The position numbers and the translations under genes are program-made. Below, piece by piece: positions 34,201-46,250 of a stretch of 64,000 nt of DNA (position 1 is its first letter; each line of letters begins with the position of its first letter). The DNA is from Aphrocallistes beatrix (Eukaryota; Porifera; Hexactinellida; Sceptrulophora; Aphrocallistidae), in contig OY725492.1 of assembly GCA_963281255.1 (NCBI GenBank), positions 992,001 through 1,056,000 of the forward strand, read 5' to 3'. A model generated the notes under the pieces. It did not search any database. It saw only the letters and a list, made by a program, of their open reading frames with translations, and was not told the origin of the DNA.

Positions 34201-36000
34201 TTGTATTAATGTAGCGATTTCAAGCTCTAATTATTTCTGGAAACAAGCATTAAACATCGTTAATCTTTAAGATTCTGTATTATTTCGTTGTTTCTTTTAA
34301 TTTATCTTTGAGTGTGTCTGGGCGTGTCTGTGTCTTCTATTATAATAATAAAGCATTGAAACCCTATTGATTACGTGTTATTTTTCAAGAATGTAAGCAG
34401 TGTGATTCAACTTTGATTAATATTTAAATATTCTGAATTCGAATTCCGCAGTTTAGATTACATCCTAGGTTGTTTTCACTGGGCCGATATTTATTGTTTA
34501 GACGAAGTATTGTGTAATACCAAAATAATCGAAGAGGCTTGCTCTCAACGGCTAGTTAGGGTAATCGAGTACGCTCAAAAATCAAATTTAATAAAATAAT
34601 CCCTTTGGATTATTTACAAGTTACAACAATTAGTGTGCTTTTGTTAACTAATAAAATACTAACACACACTGCTACGAGTGCTACAGATGATACATAGCAG
34701 GGGTGCTCAAACTTTCAAATCTACAGGCCACTTTAAAAATTAGGCTCCGCCTTACGGGCCACAAATCATAGATCGCCTGTGGCTTTAGTTTAATCAATTT
34801 TCAAGCTATAATATTTGACCTCATATTGCATTAACAATGGATTATACTTGTAAATTCAGGTTATTGACTTAAATTATAATCTTTTGAATGGATTCGAATC
34901 ATTTGATGTCTCTTTTGAACTCAGCTTGTTTTCTAGCAAATGGACAATAGTACTAAACTTAGATTTGAGGTATGCTATGTACTGTTCATAGTAGAATAAC
35001 ATTGCAGAAAAATATACCTAAACTACGAAATTTAGCTAATGAGAGTGATAATGTTGCTTGGATTTAACTAAGCTAGAACTCGCCATTTCAATTTAGGTTC
35101 TGCCTCCTACGTTATAGTTGTGAAGCTCTAACAATTGATAGAATTCGTAAATGCAAACTATCGTTATAGCAAATACTGTATTCATACTAGGAACATTGAT
35201 GCATTTGTAGAGTATCTATAATTATTTCTATATGGTGTTTAGAAAAAATTATTATTATCTGACGATTGAAGCACGTCAATCTACTGTATACAAGCACGCT
35301 TCGCTTGCTTGCGCTACGCGGCTTGCGGACACTGCGTGTCCGCAGATTTACCCAGTGGGTGCTTGGGAATATACGTCGCTTTCTTGTTTTATACTAAGTA
35401 CGCTGGATTATCATTTGTCTACGGTTACATTAATGAAATCAGAACTGTAGCATAAATTTTATTTCTTGATAAATATAATTTACTTCGTATTAAGTCAACT
35501 AATCCCGAATGTAAGCCCAATTTGAATACACGAAGTTCACATTACTAAATATTATTATACTTAAATAATCAATTCCAGTCCATGAGTCCAAAAAAGTGCA
35601 CAATCTCAGTATTTTGGTATTCTCAATGTTTTCTCGTTATAACACCACCTTGATCGATCTGTCACGCCTTAACTAGTACGAGGGGAGCAATTGTGGATGC
35701 CATAACTGGCCGCCCCTTTCCACAACAGGTCGGGGCCTGACCAGTCATGGCGTAGAAGCCGTCAGGCATTGCACTTTTCAGAATAGTGACCTTTATAAAT
35801 CGTCTAAAACTATTCGCAGCGGACGGGGAGAGCAGGGGCGGTTTTCTATGGGCTGACCTCGGTCGAACATCTCTTATGGCTCTGAAATACAATTCAATTA
35901 TAAATTGTCAGGTTATATCAACATTAACTAGTAAACATTAATTGCCAAAACATTAGTAGTAGTAGAAACAAATGGGTAATACTTTTCATAAAATTATAAA
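34201..36000. other. Interior between the G/C-palindrome arms
   Basis: Contains a hAT/Charlie-like terminus at about 34701-34790 (CAGGGGTGCTCAAACTTT). An H2 head remnant is at 35291-35375 (CAAGCACGCTTCGCTTGC... GCGGACACTGCGTGTCCGC). A GC-rich 230-bp stretch at 35662-35892 is open on the minus strand (MYFRAIRDVRPRS..., no known family). The rest is AT-rich without recognisable genes. Confidence 0.45.
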
Positions 36001-36324
36001 TGGGGGGACCCCCCCCAAATAAAAATATGACTAATGATAAAATCGGGGGGACCCCCCCAAATTTGGGGGGGTACCCCTAGGCAGAAATCTAAATGTTAAT
36101 TTGGGGGGGGTTCCCCCCAATTCTGGAGGGGACCCCCCATATAGACTGCTAAAATAGAAATAATTGGGGGGTACCCCCCAAATTTGGGGGGGCTCCCCCA
36201 AATCGAGGATAATAATAATAAAAATTGGGGGGGTACCCCCCAATTTGAAGGGGCCTCCCCAAAATGGGATCCAAAATTTGATAGAAATGGGGGGGTCCCC
36301 CCCAAATATGGGGGAGCCCCCCCA
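36001..36324. repeat. G/C-palindrome array, right arm
   Basis: At least ten G6-7/C6-7 palindromic blocks. 36120-36324 is the inverse of 33997-34200, including spacers such as TATAGACTGCTAAAATAGAA. 36001-36119 adds further blocks. Confidence 0.9.
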
Positions 36325-36382
36325 ACTGAAATCCTACAGTGCGCTGTACAATTCAATAAAAGTACGTAGGTGTGTGTTATGC

Positions 36383-36455
36383 ATGTACGTATGTATGTGT
36401 ATGTATGCGTATGTATGCGTATGTATGTGTATGTATGCTTGTAAGGTATGTATAT
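36383..36455. repeat. (GTAT)n-type microsatellite
   Basis: Imperfect GTATGTAT/GTATGCGT units at the 3' side of the LINE coding region. Confidence 0.9.
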
Positions 36456-36469
36456 GCATTGAAATTAAT

Positions 36470-38098
36470 TTAAGTGGTTGTGTCGTGTGCGATACGGAAA
36501 AGATGAGTTTTCAAGAGTTTTTTGAAGAGAAGAAGTGAGGGGGCATTTCGAATGTTCGGAGGGAGAAGATTCCACTCAACAGGCGCAGCTAAAGTGAACG
36601 CACGATCACCCAGAGTTTTGGAAGATTTGATAGTAGGATGCTCAAGGAAGATGGCGTTGGATGATCGTAGAGTACGATTGAATGACTTAACCTGTATGAG
36701 CTGGATGATATAGTCCGGGGCAAGAGAATGGATGGCTTTGTAAGTTATGAGGAGGATTTTGAAGAGGATACGGTGTTTAACAGGCAGCCAGTGGAGGTTA
36801 ATAAGAAGAGATGACGAAAAGGTACGAGAGACATTGTAGATAAGCCTGGCTGCACTGTTCTGGACTCGCTGGAGTCGAGCTAAGAGGGATGAAGGGCAAT
36901 CATACAAGAGACTGTTACAATAATCAAGACGAGATGTGATAAGAGAATTAACAAGAGTTCCACAGACTTCCCTAGAGAGATACTTTCTAATACGCCGGAT
37001 GTTATAGATGTAGTAGAAGCAGGAGGAGGCAACTTTGCTGACCTGATAGACATTGAGAGGGTATTGTCAAGCCAAGTTCCAAGATTCCGTACTTCTTTGG
37101 AAGAAGAGATTCTCGACTCACCAACAGAGATGCTATCAGTTTGAACCTTAGATAGTTGTTGACGAGTCCCTATTATATGGAACTCAGTCTTGGTGTCATT
37201 GATAAGCAACTTGTTGGTGAGGAGCCAGGAACGGATCGCGGAGATGCAAGATTGGATGGCGGAGAAAGCAGACTCTTCAGAAGAGATGGAACCGGGTTTA
37301 AAAGAAAGATAGACCTGAGTATCGTCGGCATAGCAGTGCGTGTCGGAGAGGTGGGACCTAATGAGGTCGAATAGAGGACTAGTATAGAGGCTAAAGAGAA
37401 GCGGACCAAGACAAGAACCCTGAGGAACTCCGTGTTGGACCGGGATATTGGAAGAATTAGAACCCTTAGTCGAGACGAATTGAGTCCTAGCAGAGAGGTA
37501 GGATTCAAACCAAGACAGAGAAGAGCCGCAAATGCCGAAATGAGACTGGAGACGGTTGAATAAGATGGTATAGGTAGAGATGGTTTGACCAAGGATGCTG
37601 GGATAGGATCGAGGATGCAAGATTTATTAGGAGCAGAGGAAACAAGGGAAACAATTTCTTCCTCAGATAATTCTTTGAATTGGTGGAAAGTATGTTGGAA
37701 TTCGATGTTTGAATTATCTGAGGGGGTAACGGAAGACGACGATGCACTTGAATCAATGGTGGAACGGATGTTATCTACCTTAAGAACAAAGAAGTTGGCG
37801 AGTTCCTGAGAAAGAGCAGCCTTATCAGCATGAGGTGGTAGGATCTGTTGCTGGCGTAAGCCGAGAAGTGTGTTAGCCTTACGGAAGAGTGAGCGCTGGT
37901 CATGACAGGACTGACTGATCCAATCAGAATAGAAACTGCGACGTTCCCTGTTCATCAGGTCAGTCACAAGATTCCTCTGATGCTTGAATTCAGCCAAATG
38001 GTCAGAGTCATTAGACTGGCGCCACTTCCGTTCAGCTTTCCTTCTCGCTCGCTTGGTCTGCTTGATGCTACTGGTGAACCAAGGGACTTGCCAGATCC
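36470..38098 (-). pseudogene. Non-LTR retrotransposon ORF2 (CR1/L2-like), internally deleted
   Basis: The minus strand begins within the endonuclease-RT linker (WQVPWFTSSIKQTKRARRKA, about 38095) and runs through NRERRSFYSDW and ALSQELANFFVLKVDNIRST to PNKSCILDPIPASLV (about 37590). It then jumps to YTILFNRLQSHFGICGSSLSW, so RT motifs around the first catalytic Asp are missing. The rest is present: PVQHGVPQGSCLGPLLF, CYADDTQVY, and the C-terminal LQRVQNSAARLIYNVSR and LHWLPVKHRILFKILL, in frames 37620-36880 and 36907-36470. The endonuclease is absent (5' truncation). The element copies itself by target-primed reverse transcription; this copy cannot. Confidence 0.88.
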
Positions 38099-38334
38099 AA
38101 ATATATTGTATTCTAGTTTTTATTTCATTCTAGGTCCTAGTCAATATTGTAGTTATGCCGAACGGCCCAACCACGAATATTGTATAGGATTTGAACTTTG
38201 AGTGACTATAACTTCATATTTATTCCTAGTTCGAAACTGATATTATGCATTAATTCTTATACTACTAGTACTATCGATAAACAGTATAACAATGGTTGAA
38301 TTACTTTAATTTTTTGGGGCCTTGTCACCTTAAT

Positions 38335-38875
38335 TAAGCGAACTCGGTTCAATAAAAATCCTATATAAAAAATGAAATTGGGACCAGGAGGTTAGTTCAT
38401 AATAAACGAATGTTCATATTAAATGGGTTCATTATAATCGACCCTGACTGTATGTATAATTTCACGATAACAGTACTTTTTTATAATACAATATAGCTCA
38501 GGAGCATATTTTGGATACGTAAATGAACCATATTTACATACATCTATCAATTTAGTTCCTTCAACTCCTCCAGTTAACTTGATAGTATACTCTTTAAACA
38601 GCACTGCGATACAGGCAACATGGAATGCTCCTGAACTGAGAGACCAAAATGGCGTTTTAACAAGTTATCAAGTTAAATATCATGGATCGGTGTTGGATAC
38701 AGCTGAAAGAACTTTGAATATAAATATTAACACATTGTCTGTAATTCTGACTGGACTTCTACCAAATGTTTATTACTGTGTAATGATTCGAGTTGAAAAC
38801 GGAGCAGGATTTAGTGAATTTAGTCCTCCAAATTGTGCACGCACTCAAGAAGCAGGTAAGATTTATGCATGTGAA
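38335..38875 (+). repeat. Segmental duplicate (partner 54727-55260)
   Basis: Shared upstream intron (AATGAAATTGGGACCAGGAG; AATATAGCTCAGGAGCATAT) plus the FN3 exon, matching 54727-55260. Confidence 0.85.
38556..38855 (+). CDS. FN3 exon 2
   Basis: 300 bp between a TTTAG acceptor and a GTAAG donor, phase 1-1. One FN3 domain: IQATWNAPELRDQNGV, LTSYQVKYHGSVLD, ILTGLLPNVYYCVMIRVENG, GFSEFSPPNCARTQEA. Closest relative in the window is exon 7 (54944-55243), with which it also shares the upstream intron. Presumed extracellular module of the host gene. Confidence 0.88.
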
Positions 38876-39297
38876 ATATATACGCATATAAAAAGTTTAA
38901 AACATGACGGATTTAATGTTTCTGAAGATATCGCTTTTTAGTGCAGCTCATGTGTATGCATGTGTGTATGTCCGTGCGCAAACGACTGCGCAATCTAAAA
39001 GATTTTTATCAAATCATGTAGGATCTCTCTTTGGGGTAGATGTGCACCGTCAACATTTTTTTGCAAAATCTTATCACTTCCTGTTTTTATAAGTATTTAT
39101 TCATATTTCAACACTACCACTGCAAAGCTTCTTTTTCGAGATATAAGTATATTTGAAAGACTAATTAGGGTGTTTCACCATGCATGCTCCGATTTTGCAC
39201 TTTGAATGTTGTAAGATTAATACTTTATGATTTATTTACAATTTTACATATACAAAAGCGAATTCTCAACGGCTATTATAAGTCATTTTAATATATA

Positions 39298-39375
39298 CAG
39301 TCGACTCCGCTTAATAGGGCCACTGTTTAATCGGGTCAACCGCTTAATCGGGTCACTTTTGGCAGGATCTTTATG
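39298..39375. repeat. pogo/Tigger-like terminus
   Basis: TACAGTCGACTCCGCTTAAT followed by repeated GCTTAATCGGGTCA words. The other end was not located. Confidence 0.5.
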
Positions 39376-39616
39376 CTAACTCAATCCGACATTGCCCCAT
39401 TTGCCTCATTCGTGGTTAGAATTTGACTAAGTTAGTTTCATTTCAAGATTTCATATTTAATCAATTAAAATACCATTATACCACAGATCAAGGGAGCCCA
39501 GCCCGTATTAGTATATTCATGATTGATGAAATATTCTATGTTAATGGTTCTGTACTATTAATATTAATCTCTAGAAAAAGTTAGTGTTGTATTCACCTAC
39601 ATACATCTCTTTCTAG

Positions 39617-39916
39617 TTCCTTCAACTCCTCCGGTTAATTTGACAGTATACTCTTTAAACAGCACTGCGATACAGGCAGAATGGAATGCTCCTGAATTGA
39701 TTGATCAAAATGGAGTTTTAACAAGTTACCAAGTTAGATATAATGGTTCAGAGTTGGATACAGCTGAAAGATCTTTGAATCTAAGTATTAACACGATGTC
39801 TGTAATTCTTACTGGACTTCTACCAAATGTTTATTATTGTGTAATGATTCGTGTTGAAAACGGAGCAGGATTGAGTGAATTTAGTTCTCCAAATTGTGCA
39901 CGTACTCAAGAAGCAA
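39617..39916 (+). CDS. FN3 exon 3
   Basis: 300 bp, TCTAG acceptor, GTAAG donor, phase 1-1. FN3 signature IQAEWNAPELIDQNGV, SYQVRYNGSELDTAE, LTGLLPNVYYCVMIRVENG. Only 160 bp of intron separates it from exon 4, the tightest spacing in the array. Confidence 0.9.
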
Positions 39917-40076
39917 GTAAGATTTAGCCATAATTATATATATATATATGTATATACATATCTCAAGAGTTCAAAATATAATGAGTAAATTTTGTTTTTA
40001 TGCAAATGCTGTTGTATATAAAAATACATGCATTGATGTAATATATTCACCTACACACATCTATTTATATTTCTAG

Positions 40077-40376
40077 TTCCGTCAACTCCTCCAGTTAACA
40101 TCACAGTTTTCCCCTTAAACAGCACTGCAATACAAGCAGAGTGGAATGCTCCTGAATTAATAAATCAAAACGGAGTTTTAACACGATACCAAGTTAAATA
40201 TCATGGTTCGGTGTTGGATACAGCTGAAAGATCTTTGGATATAAATATTAACAAATTGTCTGAATCTCTCATTGGACTTCGACCAAATGTTTATTACTGT
40301 GTGATGATTCGGGTTGAAAACGGAGCAGGATTCAGTGAATTTAGTTCTCCAAATTGTACACGCACTCAAGAAGCAA
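40077..40376 (+). CDS. FN3 exon 4
   Basis: 300 bp, TCTAG acceptor, GTAAG donor, phase 1-1. FN3 domain with ITVFPLNSTAIQAEWNAP, LTRYQVKYHGSVLD, GLRPNVYYCVMIRVENG. The intron that follows (from 40377) recurs at 51610 without any exon before it. Confidence 0.9.
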
Positions 40377-41620
40377 GTAAGATTTATGTTTTAATGAAAT
40401 ACTCATAGATATATTACATATGTCAAAAGTAAACATAATGATTTGAACTTTTCAGTTTACCGACTATATTATGTATAGTAGTCAACTTCTGAAATGAGTG
40501 GTTATAATGATATTTTTTCTCGGTGATTTTCTGTATGTCAAACCATAAGAGATTAGGATCTGAAATTCGGGGAATAAGTGCTTTGAGAGCATGAGATGTG
40601 CAACAATGTGTTCAATTTTCGATCCGATACCCAGAGGACAGAAAAAGACACTTTTAAATGGCCAGACAGGGTGTGAACTCAGAATCCATGAATATAACCC
40701 TATCTTTTTTTTGACGCTTGAAAGCAAGTAACTACGAATTTAGGCTTGTAACTATTACATTGGAACAAAATTATATTATTCTATAATTACTGAGAAATTA
40801 AAATAATTATTCATATCCATATAAGGATAAAACTATACATGTGTTTAAAACTTAATAATTCCACATTAAAAAGTGATATAAGAAAACTTCTAACAAATAA
40901 ATGTTCCCTCATCATATATCTTGACATATTTTGATGAATATACAGGTATCCCTCTTTTACGCGGTAGATGCGTTCCTTTAAAAGTGAACACACATATTAA
41001 ACCTATAGATGCGTTCCCAAATAATTATCGAAATCAAATATATTTTGAATTCCCAATGACTATACGTGGGAAAAATGTTTAAATTCTAAATCTAAAATAT
41101 TTATCGTATTATTCTAACTAGCAAAATCGTTATTAGGTCTTCTCATTATGTATTTATTTTAAATCAAACATCTAATAATTCGAATTCATCCACTTTTGTG
41201 TCAGAAAATTGTTGAGTGGTATTTTAGTCTCTATCCTAATTTTGGAAATTGTTTACTTTATGTAGCTATTGTAGACAAAGAAAATTTATCATATACGTAG
41301 ATTCGAAACTATGATATTCAAATATCTACACTTCTAAAACAAATCTCAAAAATGTGATCGAAACTGGCTTCCTACTATTAGCCTGTTGTTAATAAGGGGT
41401 AGATTCCAAATATCGTATTTTCGATCTTATATTTCTTTTTCTTTTTTTGTTTATAGTAATAAATTCATTAAACCAAGCATATTTGAAATAGATTAATGAT
41501 AGTAACTAATATTTAGCACCCTTAGGCACTTCTGAGTTAGTTGATATTTCCAGGCGCCCGCAAGGCGACTCTGCGAACACAAAGTGTTATGCTACGCAAG
41601 TACCCTACGCTTGTATATAT
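40377..41620. repeat. Repeated intron block, copy 2
   Basis: GTAAGATTTATG... through ATACAGGTATCCCTCTTTTACG (40937, Tigger-like) matches 51610-52650. From 41230 degraded H2 sequence follows (TGTTTACTTTATGTAGCTATTG; CAGGCGCCCGCAAGGCGACTC). Confidence 0.75.
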
Positions 41621-41965
41621 TGAATTCAATTTGTTCATATACTTGAGATTTATAAATGAAAGAAGAGCCAGGTGATTGATTAGTTAACTCGAGCCAATCA
41701 TTTTTCAGCCTCGAATAAAATTATAAGTATGCATTGGAGTGTCTCTTATTTATACCTCCTAGGAATGGATTGTATCATATGCTAAAAATACTCGATGGTG
41801 TTTGGTCAAATTTAGATAAAGTGATATTTTTTCGAAAAAATGTTAAAAATGCATCATAAATATAATTTTTCTATAAATATGAATGATAGAAAAGATGATC
41901 CCGAAAAGCGACTTAGGTAGACTCAAATTGCCCGCATGCTACGCAGTGCAATCAAGTGAAGCTTG

Positions 41966-42167
41966 GCATGCCTAATTTACGGGACAGGACAGGACCGTCC
42001 CGGAAAATCTAGTTGCCTAATTTGCGGGACGGGACGGCATCCCGTCCCGTAAATTAGGCATCTTGACTCGTCCCGTCCTGTAAATTAGGCATCTTAACCA
42101 GTCCCGTCCTGTAAATTAGGCATCTAGATTTTTCGGGACGGTCCCGTCCCGGAAATTAGGTATGCCC
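41966..42167. mobile_element. hAT-like palindromic MITE with tandem core
   Basis: Ends GCATGCCTAATTTACGGGAC and the inverse (GGAAATTAGGTATGCC), with AGCTTG on both sides. Inside, CCCGTCCTGTAAATTAGGCA repeats three times. It lies in the intron just before truncated exon 5; the uninterrupted site is seen at about 55475. Confidence 0.75.
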
Positions 42168-42211
42168 AGCTTGCTTGTATGTTACATTTACCTACCTACA
42201 TCTGTTTTTAG

Positions 42212-42281
42212 TCCCTTCAACAACTCCTCCAGTTAACTTCACAGTATATTCTTTAAACAGCACTGCGATACAGGCAGAATA
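42212..42281 (+). pseudogene. FN3 exon 5, truncated
   Basis: An acceptor TTTTTAG and the first 70 bp of an FN3 exon (PSTTPPVNFTVYSLNSTAI..., with one extra ACA codon) run into unrelated repeat sequence at 42282. No donor, so it cannot be a normal exon. Its upstream intron matches that of exon 8. Confidence 0.85.
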
Positions 42282-42840
42282 ATAACTCATGTACAAAAAA
42301 TATCATGAAGTTTCCCAAATTTGCCTCCACCTTTATCAAGCAGTCGCCATCCAAACATTCCACAAATGCACTTTGATACCAAGTGAGTCTAGTCTGACTC
42401 AGTTATTGTTCAAATAATTCCACTGTGCTAGACGATACTCACGTGGTATCGCGGCGCATTGTGGAATGTTTGGCTGGCGACTGCTTGTAAAGTTGGAGGC
42501 AAACAGCGGTGTATTTATGTTATTTTTTCCTTCATAACGTTTTTTCAAGAATACCATTAGTGTGAGAAAAAGAAATTTTTACAGAACTGATTAAATGCTT
42601 AAGTCCGGACGACCCATAACCCGACATTCAGATTCCAAAATTTTTTGAGCTTTTAAAGTGCATGAGAAAATTTGAACAATTTCTGCAGTTGCAGATTTTT
42701 GTTATGTCATACCATTTTTTTCAATCTATATTTAAAAATCAATTTTTATTTCACACAATGCAATGACTCGTCAATAATTCTATATTGTACAAAAAATATA
42801 ATAAAGATACATAGTTTACCTCCACCTTCTGTCAATACAT
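42282..42840. repeat. Dispersed repeat block with palindromic MITE
   Basis: Related to 4970-5575. The palindromic unit 42330-42505 has the CTTTATCAAGCAGTCGCC arm and its inverse. Its insertion cut FN3 exon 5. Confidence 0.75.
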
Positions 42841-43251
42841 CGATTATGAATAGCAATAGTTATTGATTTAATATTTAGGCCCCTTTCTGTTGTCGTAGGG
42901 TATGTAATAGACTTTTGCATAACTCATGGATAAATTTTGGGAGGTATCTGGAATTTTTAATATAGTGGAAAATGCTTCAAAACAACATACTTAATCACGA
43001 AAATTTAGGTCCCCAAAATGTACCCGAATGCTATCTCATAGTTCCGGTTTGACTTCAAGTGTTAGTTTCAGTTTTAATTTTGAGACCGAAAATGCACTCA
43101 AATCAAATTAGAACCGCGATTTTAACAGTACAAGTGGTGAGTGATTAATTTTTCTAGCATAAAGCTGACACTCGAACACTTTTAATCAAAATGTATTGTT
43201 GTTTCTTTATTTTACGAAATATTATTATAAATACATGCAATGATGTAACTA

Positions 43252-43424
43252 CAGTGGAATTCGCTTATTAGCAACTCGAGTTTTGCTCATAAAATGGTTG
43301 CTAATACGCGAAGTTGCTAATAAGGGAACAGATTTGACACAAAATCTTCACCTGGGACCTGAAGATTGGTTGCTAATAGAGCAATATTACTAATAAGGGA
43401 GTTGCTAATAAGCGAATTCCACTG
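43252..43424. mobile_element. pogo/Tigger-like MITE
   Basis: 173 bp, termini CAGTGGAATTCGCTTATTAG and inverse, flanked by TA. Repeated GTTGCTAATA words inside. Confidence 0.9.
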
Positions 43425-43470
43425 TATTTGGAAACAACATTGCTTGTAATATCTGCTCGTTTCATATAAA

Positions 43471-43620
43471 CAAGCCCGCCTCGCTTGCTTGCGCTACTTG
43501 AGTTGCCCTCCAGATCCTGTGTTTGCACAATCTTCTACATTGAAACGCTAGGATTTTTGTTTGTTTGTTCAAATTGATTGAAGAATTTGGCATATGGTAA
43601 AAAATGCTGAAAATATTTAA
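43471..43620. repeat. Helitron-like remnant, rearranged
   Basis: A GC-rich terminus (CAAGCCCGCCTCGCTTGCTTG) lies next to an opposite-orientation 5'-type segment (CAAATTGATTGAAGAATTTG), suggesting a rearranged H2 copy. Confidence 0.4.
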
Positions 43621-43945
43621 TCTTGATGTGGAGTCATTAAGTTGAAAGCTTATAAAGTGCGTAATTAGGATGTGAAGAAAACGAATGAAAGCCAGATTTA
43701 CCGTATATGTTACTGATTCGAAGTTAATAGCGTTCTTCTTCATTGGAGTTATGTAAAATAAATTTAATTAAAATTTGAAGTAATAATATTTTAAAAACAT
43801 GATTAAATTGATAGAAGTTGTATGTCAACTTATTGCGATTGTGTAAAATTGAGTAAATAGTCCCATGGTGATCAGAGAGAATTGTAAATTAAGGGAGTGC
43901 CCCCCCTCCCAAAACACCACTGATTGTCACTCAGCAGATATTTTA

Positions 43946-44933
43946 AATAAATACGAAAATCACCAAATTTGATGTTGATCACTGCTTGTTACCAATGTGT
44001 AGTTTGATGACTATTTTCATAATAAATTATGATATTCTTATACAGTGGCATATCTAGTATTATGCAATGGGGGCAATGACTCATAAACTGTTTGTAGTAC
44101 AGTCCTAAGGTCTGTTTTATCCAGTGGCACAGCCATAACTAAATTTAGACTAAACAATGGCGCGCTGATGATGGTAATTGAATGTGACAGTCGTTATATA
44201 CAAACATACTTTTATACCATTAATATTTAGTGATACAAACCACCTTAACTAGTATACATACCTGGTTTATTCCAATGACTTACTTGAGAGTTTATTATAT
44301 ACACACGTACTTATGTTTAGTTCCTTCAACTCCTCCAATCAACATCATGGTATCCTCTTCAAGCAGCACTGCGATGCAGGCAACATGGAATGCTCCTGAT
44401 TTGATAAATCAAAATGGAGTTTTAACACGATACCAAGTTAAATATTATGGATCGGTGTTGGATACAGCTGAAAGAACTATGGATATAAATATTAACACAT
44501 TATCTAAAACTCTCACTGGACTTCTACCATATGTTTATTACTGTGTGATGATTCGGGTTGCAAACGGAGCAGGATTCAGTCAATTTAGTTCTCCAAATTG
44601 TGCACGCACTCACGAAGCAAGTAAGATCTATGCATAATCTTATATATTATAAAATATATCAGGAGTTTAAAATGCAATGACTTACATTTTTCGTAAAGAT
44701 GCGGCTGTATATAGGGATTTTCGATCCGTTTTCCATCAATATACAATAGCCTAAACGGATGTATCGTCGCTGATATCTTTTCAAATGAAATCATCGACTA
44801 CAAACTGTTGTGAAATCTGATTTTTCTAACACTGATTGATTGGGAAAGTGAAAGTGAGCATTTTGGCGAGTAATATTTATAAGAGCAATATGTGAGATAA
44901 AATGAACATTAGAAAATCTAAATCTAAATATCC
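43946..44933 (+). repeat. Segmental duplicate (partner 23909-24893)
   Basis: Colinear copy of the block around FN3 exon 1, including introns on both sides. Confidence 0.85.
44321..44620 (+). CDS. FN3 exon 6
   Basis: 300 bp, TTTAG acceptor, GTAAG donor, phase 1-1. Nearly identical to exon 1 (SSSSTAMQATWNAP, LTRYQVKYYGSVLD, TLTGLLPYVYYCVMIRVANG). The differing TRYQV is shared with exon 4, hinting at exchange between copies. Confidence 0.88.
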
Positions 44934-46250
44934 AGGCGATGAAACATCCACCTTTCTTATAATATAACATATTGTACATAAGACAATTTTAACACTTTTT
45001 ACAGTTGTAGATCTTTCTATTGCGCACCATTTAATAACAATCTGTAATTTAAAATTAATTATTCATTTCACACTACAAAGCCGTGGTCCGGTTGAGGCTA
45101 AAAAGTGGTCAGATTGAAACCTTGCACTATGTATGTAATAAAATTCTATCGATTCAATTTTAACACTAATGACCAAAAGCTAGTGTGATATTATGAGAGA
45201 GCTAAAAGTTCATTATTGAGGTGCTCATTTCTATTAATACGAGTGTACAGCTGATAAGAACGGATTTAAATTTGTAATTGTTCATATACGTATACAGCTT
45301 AATTATATTACGCTATAATTATTGAGCAAGATTAATATAGATATTCGTGTGTACAAGTATATATAAGAATAAAACTTTCAATGGATAAATTTCATCATAT
45401 ATCTTGACACCTTTTAATGAACTTATCTATGTGGTCAATTGACGATGACTTATCGGAAAATAATCCCACTGTGCTAGATGATACTCACGTGGTATCGCGG
45501 CGCATTGTGGTTGGCGACTGCTTGATAAAGTTAGAGACAAACAGCGGTGTATTTGTGTTATTCTTTCAACATAATGTTTATTCAAGAATGAGAAAACGAA
45601 ATTTTTACAGAAGGGGTTAAATGCTTATCGGCAAACGAATTTACCATACGATTTTCAATGCGATACCAAATGTTGAAAAGAGATTTTGTGGGATATTGTG
45701 GGATATCTGGGTGGCGACTGCTTGATAAAAGTGGAGGCAAACTAGAGTATCTTTGTTATATTTACGAGCATACGCAGATATGAACGGATTTAAACTTGAG
45801 ACTGTAAAATTGTATCTGAATAACATTACATTATAATTAATGAGCAACATCAATATTAATTTCTTGATAGTGAAAAGTGATAGAAGAAAATTTTCTACGA
45901 ATAAATGGTTAATATATTTGTTGAACCTTTTTATTGATATATATTTAATGTCAAGTGAAGATAACTCATCGGAAAAATACAAAAAGGTTGAATTTGGAAA
46001 ATTATGCTAAAGTATGTTACCCAAATACGTTTCCTCAAAAATTTCAGAATTTTCACACCTAGAGTATGTGTTATAAAAATGACATAACTTAAAATGAGTA
46101 GAGGAAAAGCTTAGGTTATTTGAGACAAAATATTTCGGTTTAAATTTAGTTGTAATCAAGTGATGATGACTCATCGAAAAGAATTGTCTTAAAATACCCA
46201 AGTTTGCATATATTGAAAATTGCTATTCGCATGCGAATAAGCTACTATTC
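44934..46250. repeat. Intron with dispersed repeat block
   Basis: 45415-46200 matches parts of 4829-6050 and 33529-33864 (GTGGTCAATTGACGATGACT; GTTGAACCTTTTTATTGATA). Palindromic half-units lie at 45463-45545 and 45685-45745. No gene seen. Confidence 0.6.

Noticed and set aside
33762-34214. Open frames of poly-Ile, poly-Asn and poly-Tyr with proline-glycine tails
   Set aside because: Translation of the (ATA)n microsatellite and the G/C array, not a gene.
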